This document shows, one piece after another, positions 11,785-23,099 of a stretch of 64,000 nucleotides of DNA. The translations under genes were made by a program, and so were the position numbers. The stretch lies in assembly GCA_047967505.1 (NCBI GenBank), contig CM106538.1; one strand, given 5' to 3'. The notes beneath the pieces are model-generated. The model saw only the letters and a list, made by a program, of their open reading frames with translations. It searched no databases and was not told the DNA's origin. The stretch's first letter is position 1; each line of letters opens with the position of its first letter. This DNA is from Dipteris shenzhenensis (lineage: Eukaryota > Polypodiophyta > Polypodiopsida > Gleicheniales).

Positions 11785-13034
11785 AATTTCTAACGTGTTT
11801 CGTGATGGGGCATGCTAATGTGACTTTTCTACAAGCACTTCTTCACTAATTTATCTTTCCTCCAATACTTTAAGTTTTCTTAATCTCAGTATTTTTTTTC
11901 TAGGAAATGGCATCATAATCCCAGGTTTTCCACTCCAAGAAAAAGTCAAAAACGTCAAAAAATACTCCACCTTCTGAGGTGGGACGTAATGGAAGAGGAA
12001 GATTGGGGTGTTCAGGCTCCTTGACTACTCGTTTGCAAGCACCACCCATGAGTCCAACATTTAGAGACAAGATAGATTAACTTGCCTAATGCTTCATTAA
12101 GGAGAGAGCTTCTTGCACTTAAACAATCTCTATAGCAAAGTGAGGTCATGCCAACAAGGGAGAGAGTGTCTAAAAAAAAGCCTCTTCTTGCAGTAGAACA
12201 ATTTCCACAGCAAAGCTAGTTGACACCATCAAGAGTGAAAGGTCATACAGGTAAGTGCTCTTCAAATGAGATGGAGGCTCCTATTCCAAAGGCTTCAAAA
12301 CCTACTGGCAATGATGATTATTTTGAGGGAAAGATTAAAAAGTCAAAGTATGGGCATGGTTGGACATTGACCATGGGAGTTCCTAGCCTTCATAGGACAG
12401 TAGTTGAGCCTACTACTATCGTTTTTCTCGTGACTAAACATAAAGGTTTCTCAAGTGATACTAATCAATTCTAATGTGCTAGACGTATCATAAATGTAAT
12501 GGAGCAAAGATCAGAAAATATGTTCTTTATGGTTGAGTGTGAACTAGGATCATCTAAGTTGTTGTACTCCTTTTTCAAAATGACTTTGAGTTATAAGAGG
12601 TCAATCCCCAAAGCACACAACAATTTTTGGAAGATGCGATGCAAACAAGAGGTTTGGTAAGAAAGTTTCCTCTTCATCTCCTAGTTATTATAATTGTAAT
12701 TTGCATGTTCTTTTCCAAAGTTCCTATTTTCTTGTTGGAATTTTTAGAGTTTTGGTCAAGCATTTTCGGAGCACATGGACAATATTTTTGTTGGTTCAGA
12801 TTCTACAACAAGTACCTCTGATGAAGACGAAGAGATGCAAGAAGATGTGGACACCGACACTAATGATTCAAGTGAAGAGGAGCCAGTTCAAGAACCTTTA
12901 TGCAAGACATAAGAACAAAAGGTAGTAAAGGCAAAAAAAGAGAGAAACAACTCTTAAGTGAAGCTGAGATTTTGTTCCCTTAGGTCCAAATGCACCCTTG
13001 TTAGTTCCACAAGGTGAAAATTCAGATAATGCTA

Positions 13035-14332
13035 CCTGCAAGATGTGTAAGAAGACAAAGATGGTCGATCCTTTGCCTTGTGAGCTACCTGTCAATTATA
13101 TTGAACTACCTCCCATTGATCCCAAGACCGAAAAAACCGACTTCAACTACGACGTATCAATGAAGTACATGTTTCTAACCTCAAGAGAAAAATGATATCG
13201 AAACCTATAGCCATGGTGCTACCACTACTTTTTTGGGTGGACAAGACTCAATGTCCTACAAAGAACTCATGGATAAATCTCGGGGGGGTCACTATGTATA
13301 AACCCTCTATATCACGTGCGTTCAAGGCCTATATTTAAAATCCCTTATCTGTAAATTTTTTCATTAATAAAATATACCCCTTTTCTATACAAATCTGTAA
13401 ATTTTTTCCAAAACTATTTTAAATAGTCCCTTATGTATATTTATTTCTGTAAATTTTAGGAATAAAAAATATCCTTCTTTTGAACTCACGTGATAGGGTT
13501 ACATATGATGAGTGACCCCCCCGAGGGATAAATTCTCAAGTAGATTCTTACAAGTATTATGTTCTAGGTGGAACCCATAGATTGCTTGCAAGAAAAGAAC
13601 TTTGTCTAGAATATGACCACATTGACAGTTATAAGACAACAATTTGTTGGATTTATGCAGGTTTGACTGATGAGGAGTGTACAATATTATCCATGGATCA
13701 CAATGTTGACTCAAATTATTACTTACAGATGACTTTCATTCAAAAAATTAGATTCTTTCATAATGAATGGGTCAAGCAACAAAGTGAAGGCCAGATTGTT
13801 GATGATAAATTTCGAGTCACGCTTTGTGAGAGATATGGTCTACATGTACACAAGAATAATGCATATGGTGCTGACCAAAAGCCTAATATCAAGCCTTATG
13901 ATAATTATTTTTAAGTGGAATTTCCTGATGGAGATGTCTAGACCCTACAAGAAGAGATTCTTGATTTATGGGAGCAAGGAAAGTTGAAAGGTCAAAAGAT
14001 GTTCAAGGCTCCTTCTAGGTCTCATGGGAAAGCCAAGACAGGTGAAGGCATAAAGCCTCTTCTAGAAGACACGAAGATAAATCCTTGGAGATCTTTTCAA
14101 GGAATTCATGATATATCTCTAATAGTAAGAGTTCTAGCACATGTGAAGGCTGGAAACATCTCCTTAGAGGAGATGGGAGTATTGTATTTGCAGGCAAAAA
14201 TCTTATTTGCATATGCAAAGAATTATGATAGACAATTTGAACTATGGTGATTGGGATGAAGTTAGGAAATACCATCTTGATTCAAATAACCTAAAGGAGC
14301 TTGAGAGATTCTTATTCCTATTTGAAAAATTT
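13035..14332 (+). pseudogene. ParB-like domain portion
   Basis: Removing the MITE and one copy of its target duplication gives an open frame across the junction. It continues through SYKYYVLGGTHRLLARKEL, IYAGLTDEECTILSMDHN and a helical segment to 13,914. The pattern Y.V..G.HRL.A..EL followed by LTDEE....S..HN matches the ParB N-terminal fold, whose G.HR motif binds nucleotide and DNA in prokaryotic members; the GGTHR motif is at 13,566-13,580. A frameshift lies near 13,145-13,160, and stops follow at 13,912 and about 13,951. The same frame then runs through LQEEILDLWEQGKLKG to about 14,250, and a shifted frame reaches the intron donor at 14,333. The role is probably DNA binding or targeting of the methyltransferase. 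Confidence 0.6.
13279..13525 (+). mobile_element. hAT-type MITE, family B
   Basis: This 247 bp element has perfect 15 bp terminal inverted repeats CTCGGGGGGGTCACT and a perfect 8 bp target duplication GGATAAAT at 13,271-13,278 and 13,526-13,533. It interrupts the ParB-like coding segment. A partial relative lies at 43,617. Its ends resemble MITE family A (G-rich terminus, internal CACGTG followed by TTCAA), so both families may be served by related transposases. Confidence 0.92.
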
Positions 14333-14656
14333 GTAAGTGGATTCTAGGATCCTACCTCCACATTTGTAAGGTTCTTCTTCTAGTTTTCATCTTAAGGTCA
14401 CATCAACACTCTTTCAATTCTAGAATCCACTTCTAGTCTCATCAACATGGACTTTGCATTCTAGGTTCTAGCTTAAGGTCATATGTGAGATTCTAAGATC
14501 AATATTTTCATTTTTAAGGCTTAACAATCTCAATTCTTGTCAAATGTTAAGATTTAGATTTAAAATGTGAACTCTTTGATACCATTTTCAGTTTCAAGTA
14601 TCTTGGGTCTTACTTAATATGTGTGAAATGTAGAATCGAAGCCCTCATGTTAAGTT

Positions 14657-15560
14657 GAGGGAAATTCCTCAACCCTTTGAACAATTTTTATCTCGTCAAA
14701 CATAGAGGAAAAGAAGAGAGCAAGAACAAACAATTCAAAATGTTCTTGGTTTACACAAAAATATTTCAGATGATGTGGATGAGCCTCCTTTGCTTTGGAC
14801 AGTTCATGAAGGATGAGTAGAGGAGATGGACACATTTGTGATAGCTCGTCCTTATACTTTAGCAATCGCTGATGCTCCATATGTTTTCAAAGCTCCAAAC
14901 TCAGTCTCAATGATAATGTGACGTATGGAGTAAGTGCTTATAAAAGAGTCATTCAAACTTTTTAGAAAGTGACAACTTGTGAATCATGGGCACTCATATT
15001 TTTTAATGCTCATGATCAAATTACGGCTGCTCAAAAAGCCTTCACAGATCTTAAAATGGTGAATCAGATGATCATATGGTACTATTTCTACTTTTTCTCT
15101 TCTTTATCCATTTCTTTTCTTTTTTTTTACAAATTTGTGGCATTTTTTAATAGAATCTTACTTGCAGGACTAAACCAAACATCCATGGGTACAAACTTGA
15201 TCAACTTTCTTGGGCATGTGAGTTTGCAATTGGTTTTCACTCTCCATCTTGATTAAGAGCTCAAGGGACATATAATTTTGCCATGAAACCAACTCGTAGA
15301 AATGTGTTTGAGAGAGTTGGAGTTTGCAAAAAGTTCAAGCATACGAGTGGTAAATTAACAGGCATAATTAATCCTTATCAAAAGCCTCAGCTTTTGATGA
15401 TGGATTTAATTGACCTTCTTTCAATTAAGGGAGAATCGATAATGGACTTGTTTGTCAAAACAGGCACCACAACTGTCAGTGCTCTAAAGAGGGGGAGAAA
15501 TTTTGTTGGTATTGAGTGTGACCCCTTATAGGTACAATTTATTGAACAAAGAGTGATGGC
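14657..15560 (+). pseudogene. N6/N4-type DNA methyltransferase domain
   Basis: Motif IV reads IADAPY at about 14,865-14,882, a variant of the catalytic (D/N)PP(Y/W). Next comes a beta-strand segment SWALIFFNAHDQ and then IIWTKPN, which is joined exactly across an intron at 15,079-15,167. After that come RNVFERVG and NPYQKPQLLMMDLIDLL. The AdoMet-binding motif I reads DLFVKTGTT at 15,445, where the family norm is DPFAGSGTT, followed by RGRNFVGIE. Motif IV before motif I is the order of the permuted beta class. Departures from consensus in both motifs, one frameshift near 14,905 and five in-frame stops argue that this copy is inactive. Confidence 0.65.
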
Positions 15561-15808
15561 ACTAGGAGAGTTGCCAGATGAGCACCAAGAAGTGGGAATG
15601 AATACTACAGAGTATGATTCAAGGTTCTGGAGAGCCTCAACCTCCCATTGGTGAACAAGCTATTGGGGAGATTGTAGATCTACTTGATTATGAACCAAAT
15701 GCTATTAATAAGGAGGATGAAATAGTAACCAATACTCTTGATGCTAATCTTGAGCAACAAGAGGGAGAGGCACACCAAGAAGAAGAAGAACATTCAATGA
15801 TAGAATAG

Positions 15809-16640
15809 GATTTCTTACCTTTTTGTCCATTACTCATGTTAATGAGTCTCATTAGGATATAATTTCTCACTTTCTTGCCCATTACTCATGTTACTCAGAA
15901 ACATTTGTGTTATTTATAAGTCTCATTACCTTCCTCACGAGATGTGTCACTATCTTTTATTGATGGTTTGTAAATATTTCATGGTGAAATGTGAGCAATA
16001 TTTTGTTTTGATAGATCATTTCTTTTAGAAGAAAAAAACATGTCTTTGTGATTCTAATTGATGAATGCATTATACATTACATGGACATGCATGAATTATC
16101 AAAAGATTTGTAGAATATTAGATCTTATCATTGAACTTCACTTTTCCAATTTTCTAATTTGACTTGAATAGTGGATATTTTTCAATTTTGAATTTGTGAT
16201 ATGTACCTTTTCTACATCAATTCTAAAAATAAGCTTATTTTGTAAAAGTTATGAAAATAGTTATTTTTAAGGTTTCCAAAACTTTCTAAAATTGAACAAT
16301 ATTTAGGCCAAGTAAAACAAGAAGATAGCCTGTTGCAAATGACAACTCATGACTCATTTTCATTTTCTATGGCTCGCTGTTTCTATTCCATTTATTCTCT
16401 TCTTTGTTCTTTCATCCCACCCTCTACTTTTTCTCTTCCTACTCTTTCTTTTCTCATCTTCTGATTCATCTCCTTCTTATTCCTCTTCTCCTCTTCTCTT
16501 TCTCATCTCCTTATTAGTCCTTTCTTTCTTTCTTTCTCACTCTCTTCTTATTCACCTTCTCCTCTCTTCTTATTCCTCTCTTATTATTCCTCAAATTCCT
16601 TCTCATCTTATTCATTTCCTCTTTCCCTCCTCTTCTTTTG
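15809..16640. other. intergenic, with a pyrimidine-rich tract
   Basis: I see no gene. From about 16,380 to 16,640 the plus strand is almost all C and T (TTCTC, CTCTT units), which creates a spurious hydrophobic frame. Confidence 0.6.
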
Positions 16641-17489
16641 CCATGGTGGTGAAAGTGAGAATGAGAAGGCACCCCTTGACACCGGTCAACTCCTCGTGTA
16701 GAGCCTTGCGACATGACATCTCCATACTCGGGATCACTCCTCCATCATCGTAACCACATCATTGGTGTCAAAGGTTCTAGAGGGCCTTGCGAGCATATGC
16801 GCATGCATGCCTACTAGAAAGATAGCAACTGTAGAATATGCTACCAAGACCACTGGATGATGTTCTTCACTGGGATTTCCACACTCGCTTGACCGTATAA
16901 GCAGGGTGCTAGGGATCCCGCTCGCATCTGCTAGAGTTCATCTTGAAAGCCATGAATGTGACACCTCACCATTGTAATCTCCATTTGAATTTCCATCGAA
17001 GTGGATGTTGTTGCATATGCAAACTCCATGTGAAGTGCGTCTGCAGTTACACCAAGGAGCAGATGACATGAGGTCACCAAAACACCTTGCCATAAGCAAA
17101 TCAATCGCCATATCATGAATTTCTTTCATGATGGGGTAAGAATGTTCATCGTGATCACCAATGTGTAGCGTCATAACTCAATGCAGATGCTATGGGAAAT
17201 AGAGATAAAATGATATGCGCAACATCTACAAACAGAATACAAAGAACGTGAATAGAAGAATACAACACCGTAGAACTTTGTATTCTCGGAGCAAGAGCTC
17301 TCTCAACAATTGCATAAAGAACAGAGTCGGAATGCTAGTAGTAATAGCATGTGTACAAGACAGATTGTTAATTAGAAACTATTGAAGACTCAATTGCTTG
17401 GAGGACTAGATCACCAATCATTGTAGCTAACCTACCCTCACACACCCCTCATAGTCACTACTGCTAACCTGCATGGTTATGCAATAATA
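16640..17489 (-). mobile_element. Ty3/gypsy 5'-end fragment
   Basis: This block is collinear with 57,960-58,785, the 5' part of the Ty3 element at the right of the window, including the LTR tail CTAACCTGCATGGTTATGC. Both copies keep the minus-strand words HIGDHD/HIGNHD and LLARCFG-like segments of the pre-gag region. Everything downstream of early gag is missing, so this is a truncated relic. Confidence 0.7.
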
Positions 17490-17559
17490 CATCATTATTT
17501 TTTTGTTTGAAAACAAGCTAGTTGACATTATCTTATCTCATCTTGTTAGAGAAATGAAA

Positions 17560-18240
17560 TTTGACATTTTTTGGGCTTCTTATATTTAATTATGGGTTCA
17601 ACATGTATGGGCACAAAGGAAGAAAGAATTTTAATCAAGCTACAACATAATCATGAAATCAAAGAGTCAAATAGGAAGCAACCAATTCAGTGCTATATAA
17701 TGCATATACTAACTGATTTGTTTCTATATAGCTCATATATAGATGATCTATTGACAAATAGTAACTAATTTCATGCTATATGGCATGGAAAATAATCCAT
17801 TCAGTGCTATCTAGGACTTAGAGGATATACTAACTGTTTTCGTGCCATACAGATGATCTATTAATAGAGAATACCCAATTTAGTGCTACATAGCATGGAC
17901 AATAGCTAGTGTAGTGCTATGTAGATACTTTATTGATAGAGACTAACTGATTTATGCTACATAGCTAATTGATAAAGATGACATGGTGCTATATAGCACA
18001 TACAGTAACTTTGATCCATGTGAAAGAGAACTCATAATTGCATAACATGAAGAGAGAACTTGTGGATGTGCAATGTGTTTTACAGCATAGACAAACAACA
18101 ATAGAAGATAACAATTAAATACAGGTTAATTGCAAAAAAATATTTGGTAGGTACTTTGGTCTTACAAAAGCTCTAGCTCCTTCACAATATAGCTTTTTAC
18201 ATCATGTGAACCATAATATATGTACAAGACTAATGACGAG
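17560..18240. repeat. diffuse TATAGCA/GCTATATA-rich repeats
   Basis: Degenerate copies of CATGCTATATAGC, TAGATGATCTATTGA and ACTAATTTCATGCTA recur at irregular spacing. They use the same palindromic words as the ordered array at 21.95-23.05 kb and may be a decayed outlier of it. I see no gene. Confidence 0.5.
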
Positions 18241-18254
18241 AGTGCCCCTCCCTT

Positions 18255-18900
18255 GTGTACTCACAAAATGGAGGTAATATTGCTTTATGGGCATGGATAC
18301 CTCATCCTTTGGATTGCTTTGAACTTGTTCATTTTCCAAAAGCTTCAGTAGTCATGTGCACTATTCCACATAGCCAGCCAGTATATCAACATTTTTGTGA
18401 GATAAAATGGATCCTATTGATTGTCCTCGGGATCAAAACTCTCAGGACAAATGCATACATCATGGTCATTCAAGATAGACTTGTAACACATGTCATCAAC
18501 AAGCAGTGTGTTGTCAAGGTTGAATTCAATATAGAACCTGCAAATGTGTTCAAGATTCTTGAAGAAAATGGGTTTCTACTAGTAACTTGTAGGAACCCTA
18601 GAATGAAATGGTGCCTCTGTGCATTCATCTTGGCCTAGCTCTACCAACCAAAAGTTCCTTCTCTTAAACAGGCTAGGAAACACGTGTCGCATTGTATTTT
18701 CCATATTGCGGTAGGTGCAAATACTCCAATGAATTTAAGCTAAATAGATTTGAACATGCCTTAAGGAAGAATTTGGCATCCTTTTGCACCATGACAACCT
18801 CATTTGGCTTATCTTGCAACAGTTTGAAATTTTGGGAATGCTCAATATTGGGTGCCTCTCCCTCTATAAATCTTGTATTTTTTTGGCAATACTCCATTCA
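18255..18900. other. unassigned open frames
   Basis: A plus-strand frame of 127 codons (18,255-18,638) and a minus-strand frame (18,673-18,897) are present. Neither has motifs I recognise. The plus frame starts from a non-ATG codon unless an internal start is used. They could be parts of the broken gene material to the right, or chance. Confidence 0.2.
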
Positions 18901-19216
18901 TGTCCAAAACCAATAGTTTGGCTTTTATACCCTCAAGGACATGTATTGTTTGTGGCATAACCCTGATTGGTTCTTCATGATGGAGTACATGCCATTGAGG
19001 TCTCCACAGTAACAAACAACTATGCCTTGCCTTGCCCTATGCATCATGTTCATTCTCAACATTAGCCGATGAATCATTATGTACATCAGTAGGGTCTGGA
19101 GTCCGCATCAGCCTGTGCATCTTTCTCAACATAAGTAGGTGAATCTTTTTGTGCATCAGCAGGGTATGCTTTTGCATCAACCTGTGCATCTTTCTCAACT
19201 CCATCTTTGTGTGCTT

Positions 19217-19478
19217 CTCGGGGGGTTCACCTCTAAAAAGTTTAGTATACCACATACATTCAAAAGGTGGGGTATTTTAATCCCACTTCTGGAGGAAATT
19301 TAACATGATTATAATAATAGGAGGGGTTTTTAATTTCAATTTAGAAAAAAATTTCGTTAGTTCATAAGTAAAAAGGGGTGGCTTTATTGGGGGGGGGGGG
19401 AATTTTAGTTGAGGGGTTTTTTTAATACTCCTTAAATGCATATGATGCCTAGGATCTCTTAGTAGTGCACCCCTCAGG
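19217..19478 (+). mobile_element. hAT-type MITE, family A, copy 2
   Basis: Same family as 1,008-1,252, with a perfect 8 bp flanking repeat GTGTGCTT (19,209-19,216 and 19,479-19,486). A poly-G run inside it has expanded near 19,390. The host sequence carries similar TGTGCTTTTGCATC repeats, so part of the octamer identity could pre-date insertion. Confidence 0.8.
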
Positions 19479-20469
19479 GTGTGCTTTTGCATCAGCCTAT
19501 GCATCCTTCTGAACATCAGTATTGGATGCTGTTGTGTTAACATGTGTACCCTTTTGAACATCATTCTTAGCTTCTACATCAGCCTCTGCATCGTCCTCAA
19601 CATGGGCATTGTGTGGTGATGCATCAGCCTATGCATCCTTCTTAACATCATCCCCATATGTTGATGCATCAGCCTGTGCATCCTTATCAACAATAGAACT
19701 ATATGCTTTTGTATCAGCCTGTGCATCCTTTTGAACATCAACATTGAATGCTTTTATATCACATAATTTCTTCGCTAATTCTTCATCCCAATCTACACTA
19801 AGCACTTAGTCTACTCATCCTGTGTTTCTTCAACTTTACTATCTTTGCCTCGCCAACCTACTCTGCATATTTGTCACTAACCTACCTTGCTTGTGCCTTA
19901 TTAAGCTTCCCTACCCATGCCTTATTAACTTTCCCTAAAGTTTCCACATAATCAACAGACCCTTCTTGTGCCTTGTCATCCTAGAAGGACCTTTTCTCAT
20001 CAGGCTAACCTTAATCATTGTTTATGTCCCGAGCCTGTTTAATAGTATGCTTCCTTTCTTGCTTTTTTCTTTTTGCAGCATGATCTTTTCCTTTGTGTGA
20101 ATCATCATTCAAATCATTTGCATTGCGCACAGTAATTGCATGCACATTGCATTTTTGGGCAACACAGTACTTGCCTTAAATATTATTGAAACAAGTCAAA
20201 CAAGACAAACATGGAGAGGATGGAACACATGGTGGATAATGATTCACCAAGCATGGCACATATTTATTATATTGCAAAAAACTCTTGCAAGCTACATTGT
20301 TGGGATGCTCATCTAACTTGCAAATAACTACTCGCATATGTACTATAATGTCATGGAAGCTCATTACACTTCAATGACATACCATTGCCTTGAGCCCTAT
20401 GCTTCAAGGGTCTTTTTTGTATGAAGTGAGATCATGCAATGTCATCATCAATGACATCTAGTGGTCCAA

Positions 20470-20990
20470 TGGGAGCCTCCTCAAGCTCCTCAACATCCAG
20501 TGCGGCCTCTTGAGCCTGCAAACTCCTCATCACCTCCATCCAATAGTCACAATTCCTTCTCCTTCATTCTTCTAGTCACTACCCTTCTAGCCTCCCCTCT
20601 TGCATTAGAGTATTGCAACACTTGCTTTCTTCTTTTTTATTTGTCCAAGCCTGCAAGTCCATTTGGAGATCATATGCAATTGATACCATGATACTCGAAG
20701 TAGGATGAACATTGTATGAAATTACGAATGGTAAAGATTCATACCTTCAACCACACATAAGGGAATGTCATCATCATCTAACTCCACTTGTCTAACAAGA
20801 TTCTCCCTAGGCTCCTCCACATCTTGCACTTGCCCTCCTGAGCCATTTAACTCATCACCTCCATCAACCTGTAACGATTCCTTCTCATTCATTCTTCTAG
20901 TCACTACGGCTTTAGGGTATTCCAACACCTTCTTTCTTCTTTTTATTTTTGTTGAGCCTACAAGTCCATTTGAGATTATATTCAATTGAT
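20470..20990 (-). repeat. duplicated exon-like segment
   Basis: Two blocks about 290 bp apart (20,470-20,690 and 20,770-20,990) share CATTCTTCTAGTCACTAC, the CTTTCTTCTTTTTAT run and CAAGTCCATTTG in order. This points to an old tandem duplication inside the minus-strand gene remnant. Confidence 0.6.
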
Positions 20991-21900
20991 ACCAGATCTT
21001 CTAGTAGGATGAACAGGTACACCTTCAACCTTACACAATGTGATGTCTCTTACACCGTGGTGGGACTCCACAAACGTAGAGTGGTCATGGCTGCTACTTA
21101 CAAAAGTGGAATTCAGATCACTGGTCCTCCCTCTCTTAAGGGTTCTTACATCTCCGCCTACAGATCCTCCTTCACCTCCATTACAAAATTTATAGTGAAA
21201 GTACTATCATAGAAAAATGGACACTAAGAACAATACACACTTGTAATAGGCATCATGTGCTTATCATTGGGAGAAGTAAACTCAAGATCAAGTTGGCCAT
21301 CTGCACATGAACATAACTTAACTTTAATAACTTAACAACCAACTTGCTATGATGAAAAGACCACATAATTCAAAACATACCAGATCTACAGACTACTGGA
21401 AGTTGGAATGCCAAGAATTTATTTGGATCTCTCAGAAATGGGCTCCCTACATGCACTATGTACACACATGCCAATCTCTATTGCTACATGAACAAAGCAG
21501 AGAAAGTGGTACATGGGACCGCATTGTAATCCAAACACCTCAAATGACTAAGTACCAAAAGGTAAGCCACAAGTTGAGCGCAGTGGCCTTGTAGTCACCG
21601 GCCTTTAAAAGCAAACCACCCACACCATCAACAACCGGTGGATGTGTATGAATAATAATGGGGGGCTTGGACTCAGCCCTGGACTTCAACTGTAAGGAAA
21701 AATCCTTGTGGGCCTATGCCGTACTCTCTATTTCTAAAACAGTCTGAAACTTGTGAATATGTACAAAATATTAGAACTTTCCAAAACCTCCAAACATATG
21801 TATTTTAACCAACCTTGTGCAATGATACTTAGGTTCCTCATAGCAAAAGTAGTGAGTCGTGTAGCATACAAAAAGCACATGATATGTGTTATGCACCATA
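20991..21900. other. no recognisable gene
   Basis: Short frames occur on both strands (for example 21,349-21,594), without motifs or splice structure I can support. Confidence 0.4.
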
Positions 21901-21954
21901 GATTGTGTTGCACGGTACATGCTATATAGTGCATAGCTTATATAGAACAAGTTT

Positions 21955-23045
21955 TGTGCTATATAGCACACAATATTAGCTATATAGCTCACTGCATATG
22001 TTTGAAATATTAGATTGAGTACTATAGAAGAGATAATGTATAGCACATAGCATGAGCTATATGGCTCATTCATTAGGCTTGAAAGAATAGATTCAATGAT
22101 ATATAGTAGAGATAATGTACATAGCACATAGCATGAGTTATACAGCTCATTCAACATGCTTGAAATATAGATTAAGTTCTATATAGCAGAGATAATGTAC
22201 ATCACATGAGCTATATATCTCATTCACTAGGCTTGAAAGAATAGATTGAGTGCTATATAGCATAGTTACTATACATAGCACATAGTATGAACTATATAGC
22301 TCTTACATTATGTCTGGAAGAATATATTGAGTGCTATATAGGATGGGATAATGTACATAACACATAGCATGAGATATATAGCTCATTTAACATGCTCGAA
22401 ATATTAGATTAAGTACTATATAGTAGAGATAATGTACAACACATGAGCTATATAGTCCATTCAATAGGTTAAGATTGAGTGCTATATAGCATAGATAATG
22501 TACATAGCACAAAGTATGATCTATATAGCTCTTACATTATGTTTGGAAGAATAGATTGCGTGCTATATAGCATGGGATAATTACATAGGACGTAGCATGA
22601 TCTATATAGCTCATTCAGTATGCTTGGAAGAATAGCGTGCTTGTTATATACTAGAGATAATGTACATACCACAAAGTATGAGCTATATATCTCATACAAT
22701 ATGCTTGGAAGAACAAATTGAGTGCTATAGATCACTGACAGGGTTAATGTACATAGCACATAGCATGACCTATGTAGCTTATTTAGTAGGCAAAAAAGAA
22801 AAGATTGAGTGCTATATACCAGAGATAAAGTACATAGTACAAAGTATGAGCTATATAGCTCATTCAATATGTTTGAAAGATTAAATAAAGCAATATATAA
22901 TAGAAATAATGTATAGCACATAGTGTGAGTGATATAATATAGCTCATTAAGAATGCTCGAAATAATAGATTACGTGCTGTATTCCAAATATATTGTACAT
23001 AGCAAACTATATGAGATATAAACTTCATGTATAGTGCATGAGAGA
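21955..23045. repeat. palindrome-bearing tandem array, ~83 bp unit
   Basis: About 13 diverged units follow one another. Each carries, in order, GAGTGCTATATAGCA, GATAATGTACATAGCACA, the palindrome GAGCTATATAGCTC and CATTCAATATGCTTGAAA. Two palindromes per unit (TGCTATATAGCA and GAGCTATATAGCTC) give strong hairpin potential. Unit length varies by deletion. Open frames here are by-products of the periodicity. Confidence 0.88.
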
Positions 23046-23099
23046 TTATATATAGTTCACAAATCATTTGGGAGACTCACCTTGGCATCATCAACCCAT

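Larger units (their letters stand above)
12220..15808 (+). pseudogene. ParB-like / N6-N4 DNA methyltransferase gene, multi-exon, decayed
   Basis: Coding segments in order: a basic N-terminal part (12,220-12,656), an intron with donor GTAAGA at 12,657, an acidic Ser/Glu/Asp linker (about 12,770-12,900), a Cys pair CKMCKK near 13,036, a ParB-like domain, a connecting segment to a GTAAGT donor at 14,333, a methyltransferase domain with its own intron (15,079-15,167), and an acidic tail ending at 15,808. Several frameshifts and about nine in-frame stops disable it, and a MITE sits in the ParB-like part. ParB-type domains joined to DNA methyltransferases are familiar from phages and bacteria. Here the introns and plant MITE show a resident nuclear gene. 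Whether it came from a host gene, a virus or a large transposon is unknown. Confidence 0.6.
19045..20990 (-). pseudogene. repeat-protein gene remnant, about 17-residue repeats
   Basis: On the minus strand from about 19,760 down to 19,090 one frame encodes at least six imperfect repeats of the form V(Q/E)KDAQADA.AY..D. The frame is broken by stops such as KDA*ADA and by the MITE at 19,217-19,478. Upstream (20,364-20,150) lie a Cys-containing segment (YVPCLVNHYPPCVPSS) and a basic segment (KGKDHAAKRKKQERKHTIK). Further up, two related exon-like blocks at 20,990-20,720 and 20,690-20,470 share NEKES-like and VVTRRM-like words. I do not recognise the family. The acidic repeats suggest a structural or linker protein. 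Confidence 0.45.

Noticed and set aside
12472-15531. Alternative genetic code reading TAA/TAG/TGA as amino acids
   Set aside because: Both Gln-type and Arg-type stops and frameshifts occur together, and neighbouring genes use standard stops. Deamination decay is simpler.
12220-15808. Bacterial or phage contamination as source of the ParB-methyltransferase
   Set aside because: The coding parts are split by GT-AG introns, and a plant-type MITE with target duplication is inserted in it.
16349-16753. Membrane-protein-like frame
   Set aside because: Hydrophobic and serine-rich sequence follows from a pyrimidine tract; no ATG-supported gene structure.
21955-23045. Possible CRISPR-like array
   Set aside because: Units are diverged and continuous, with no constant repeat separated by unique spacers, and the context is a plant nuclear genome.
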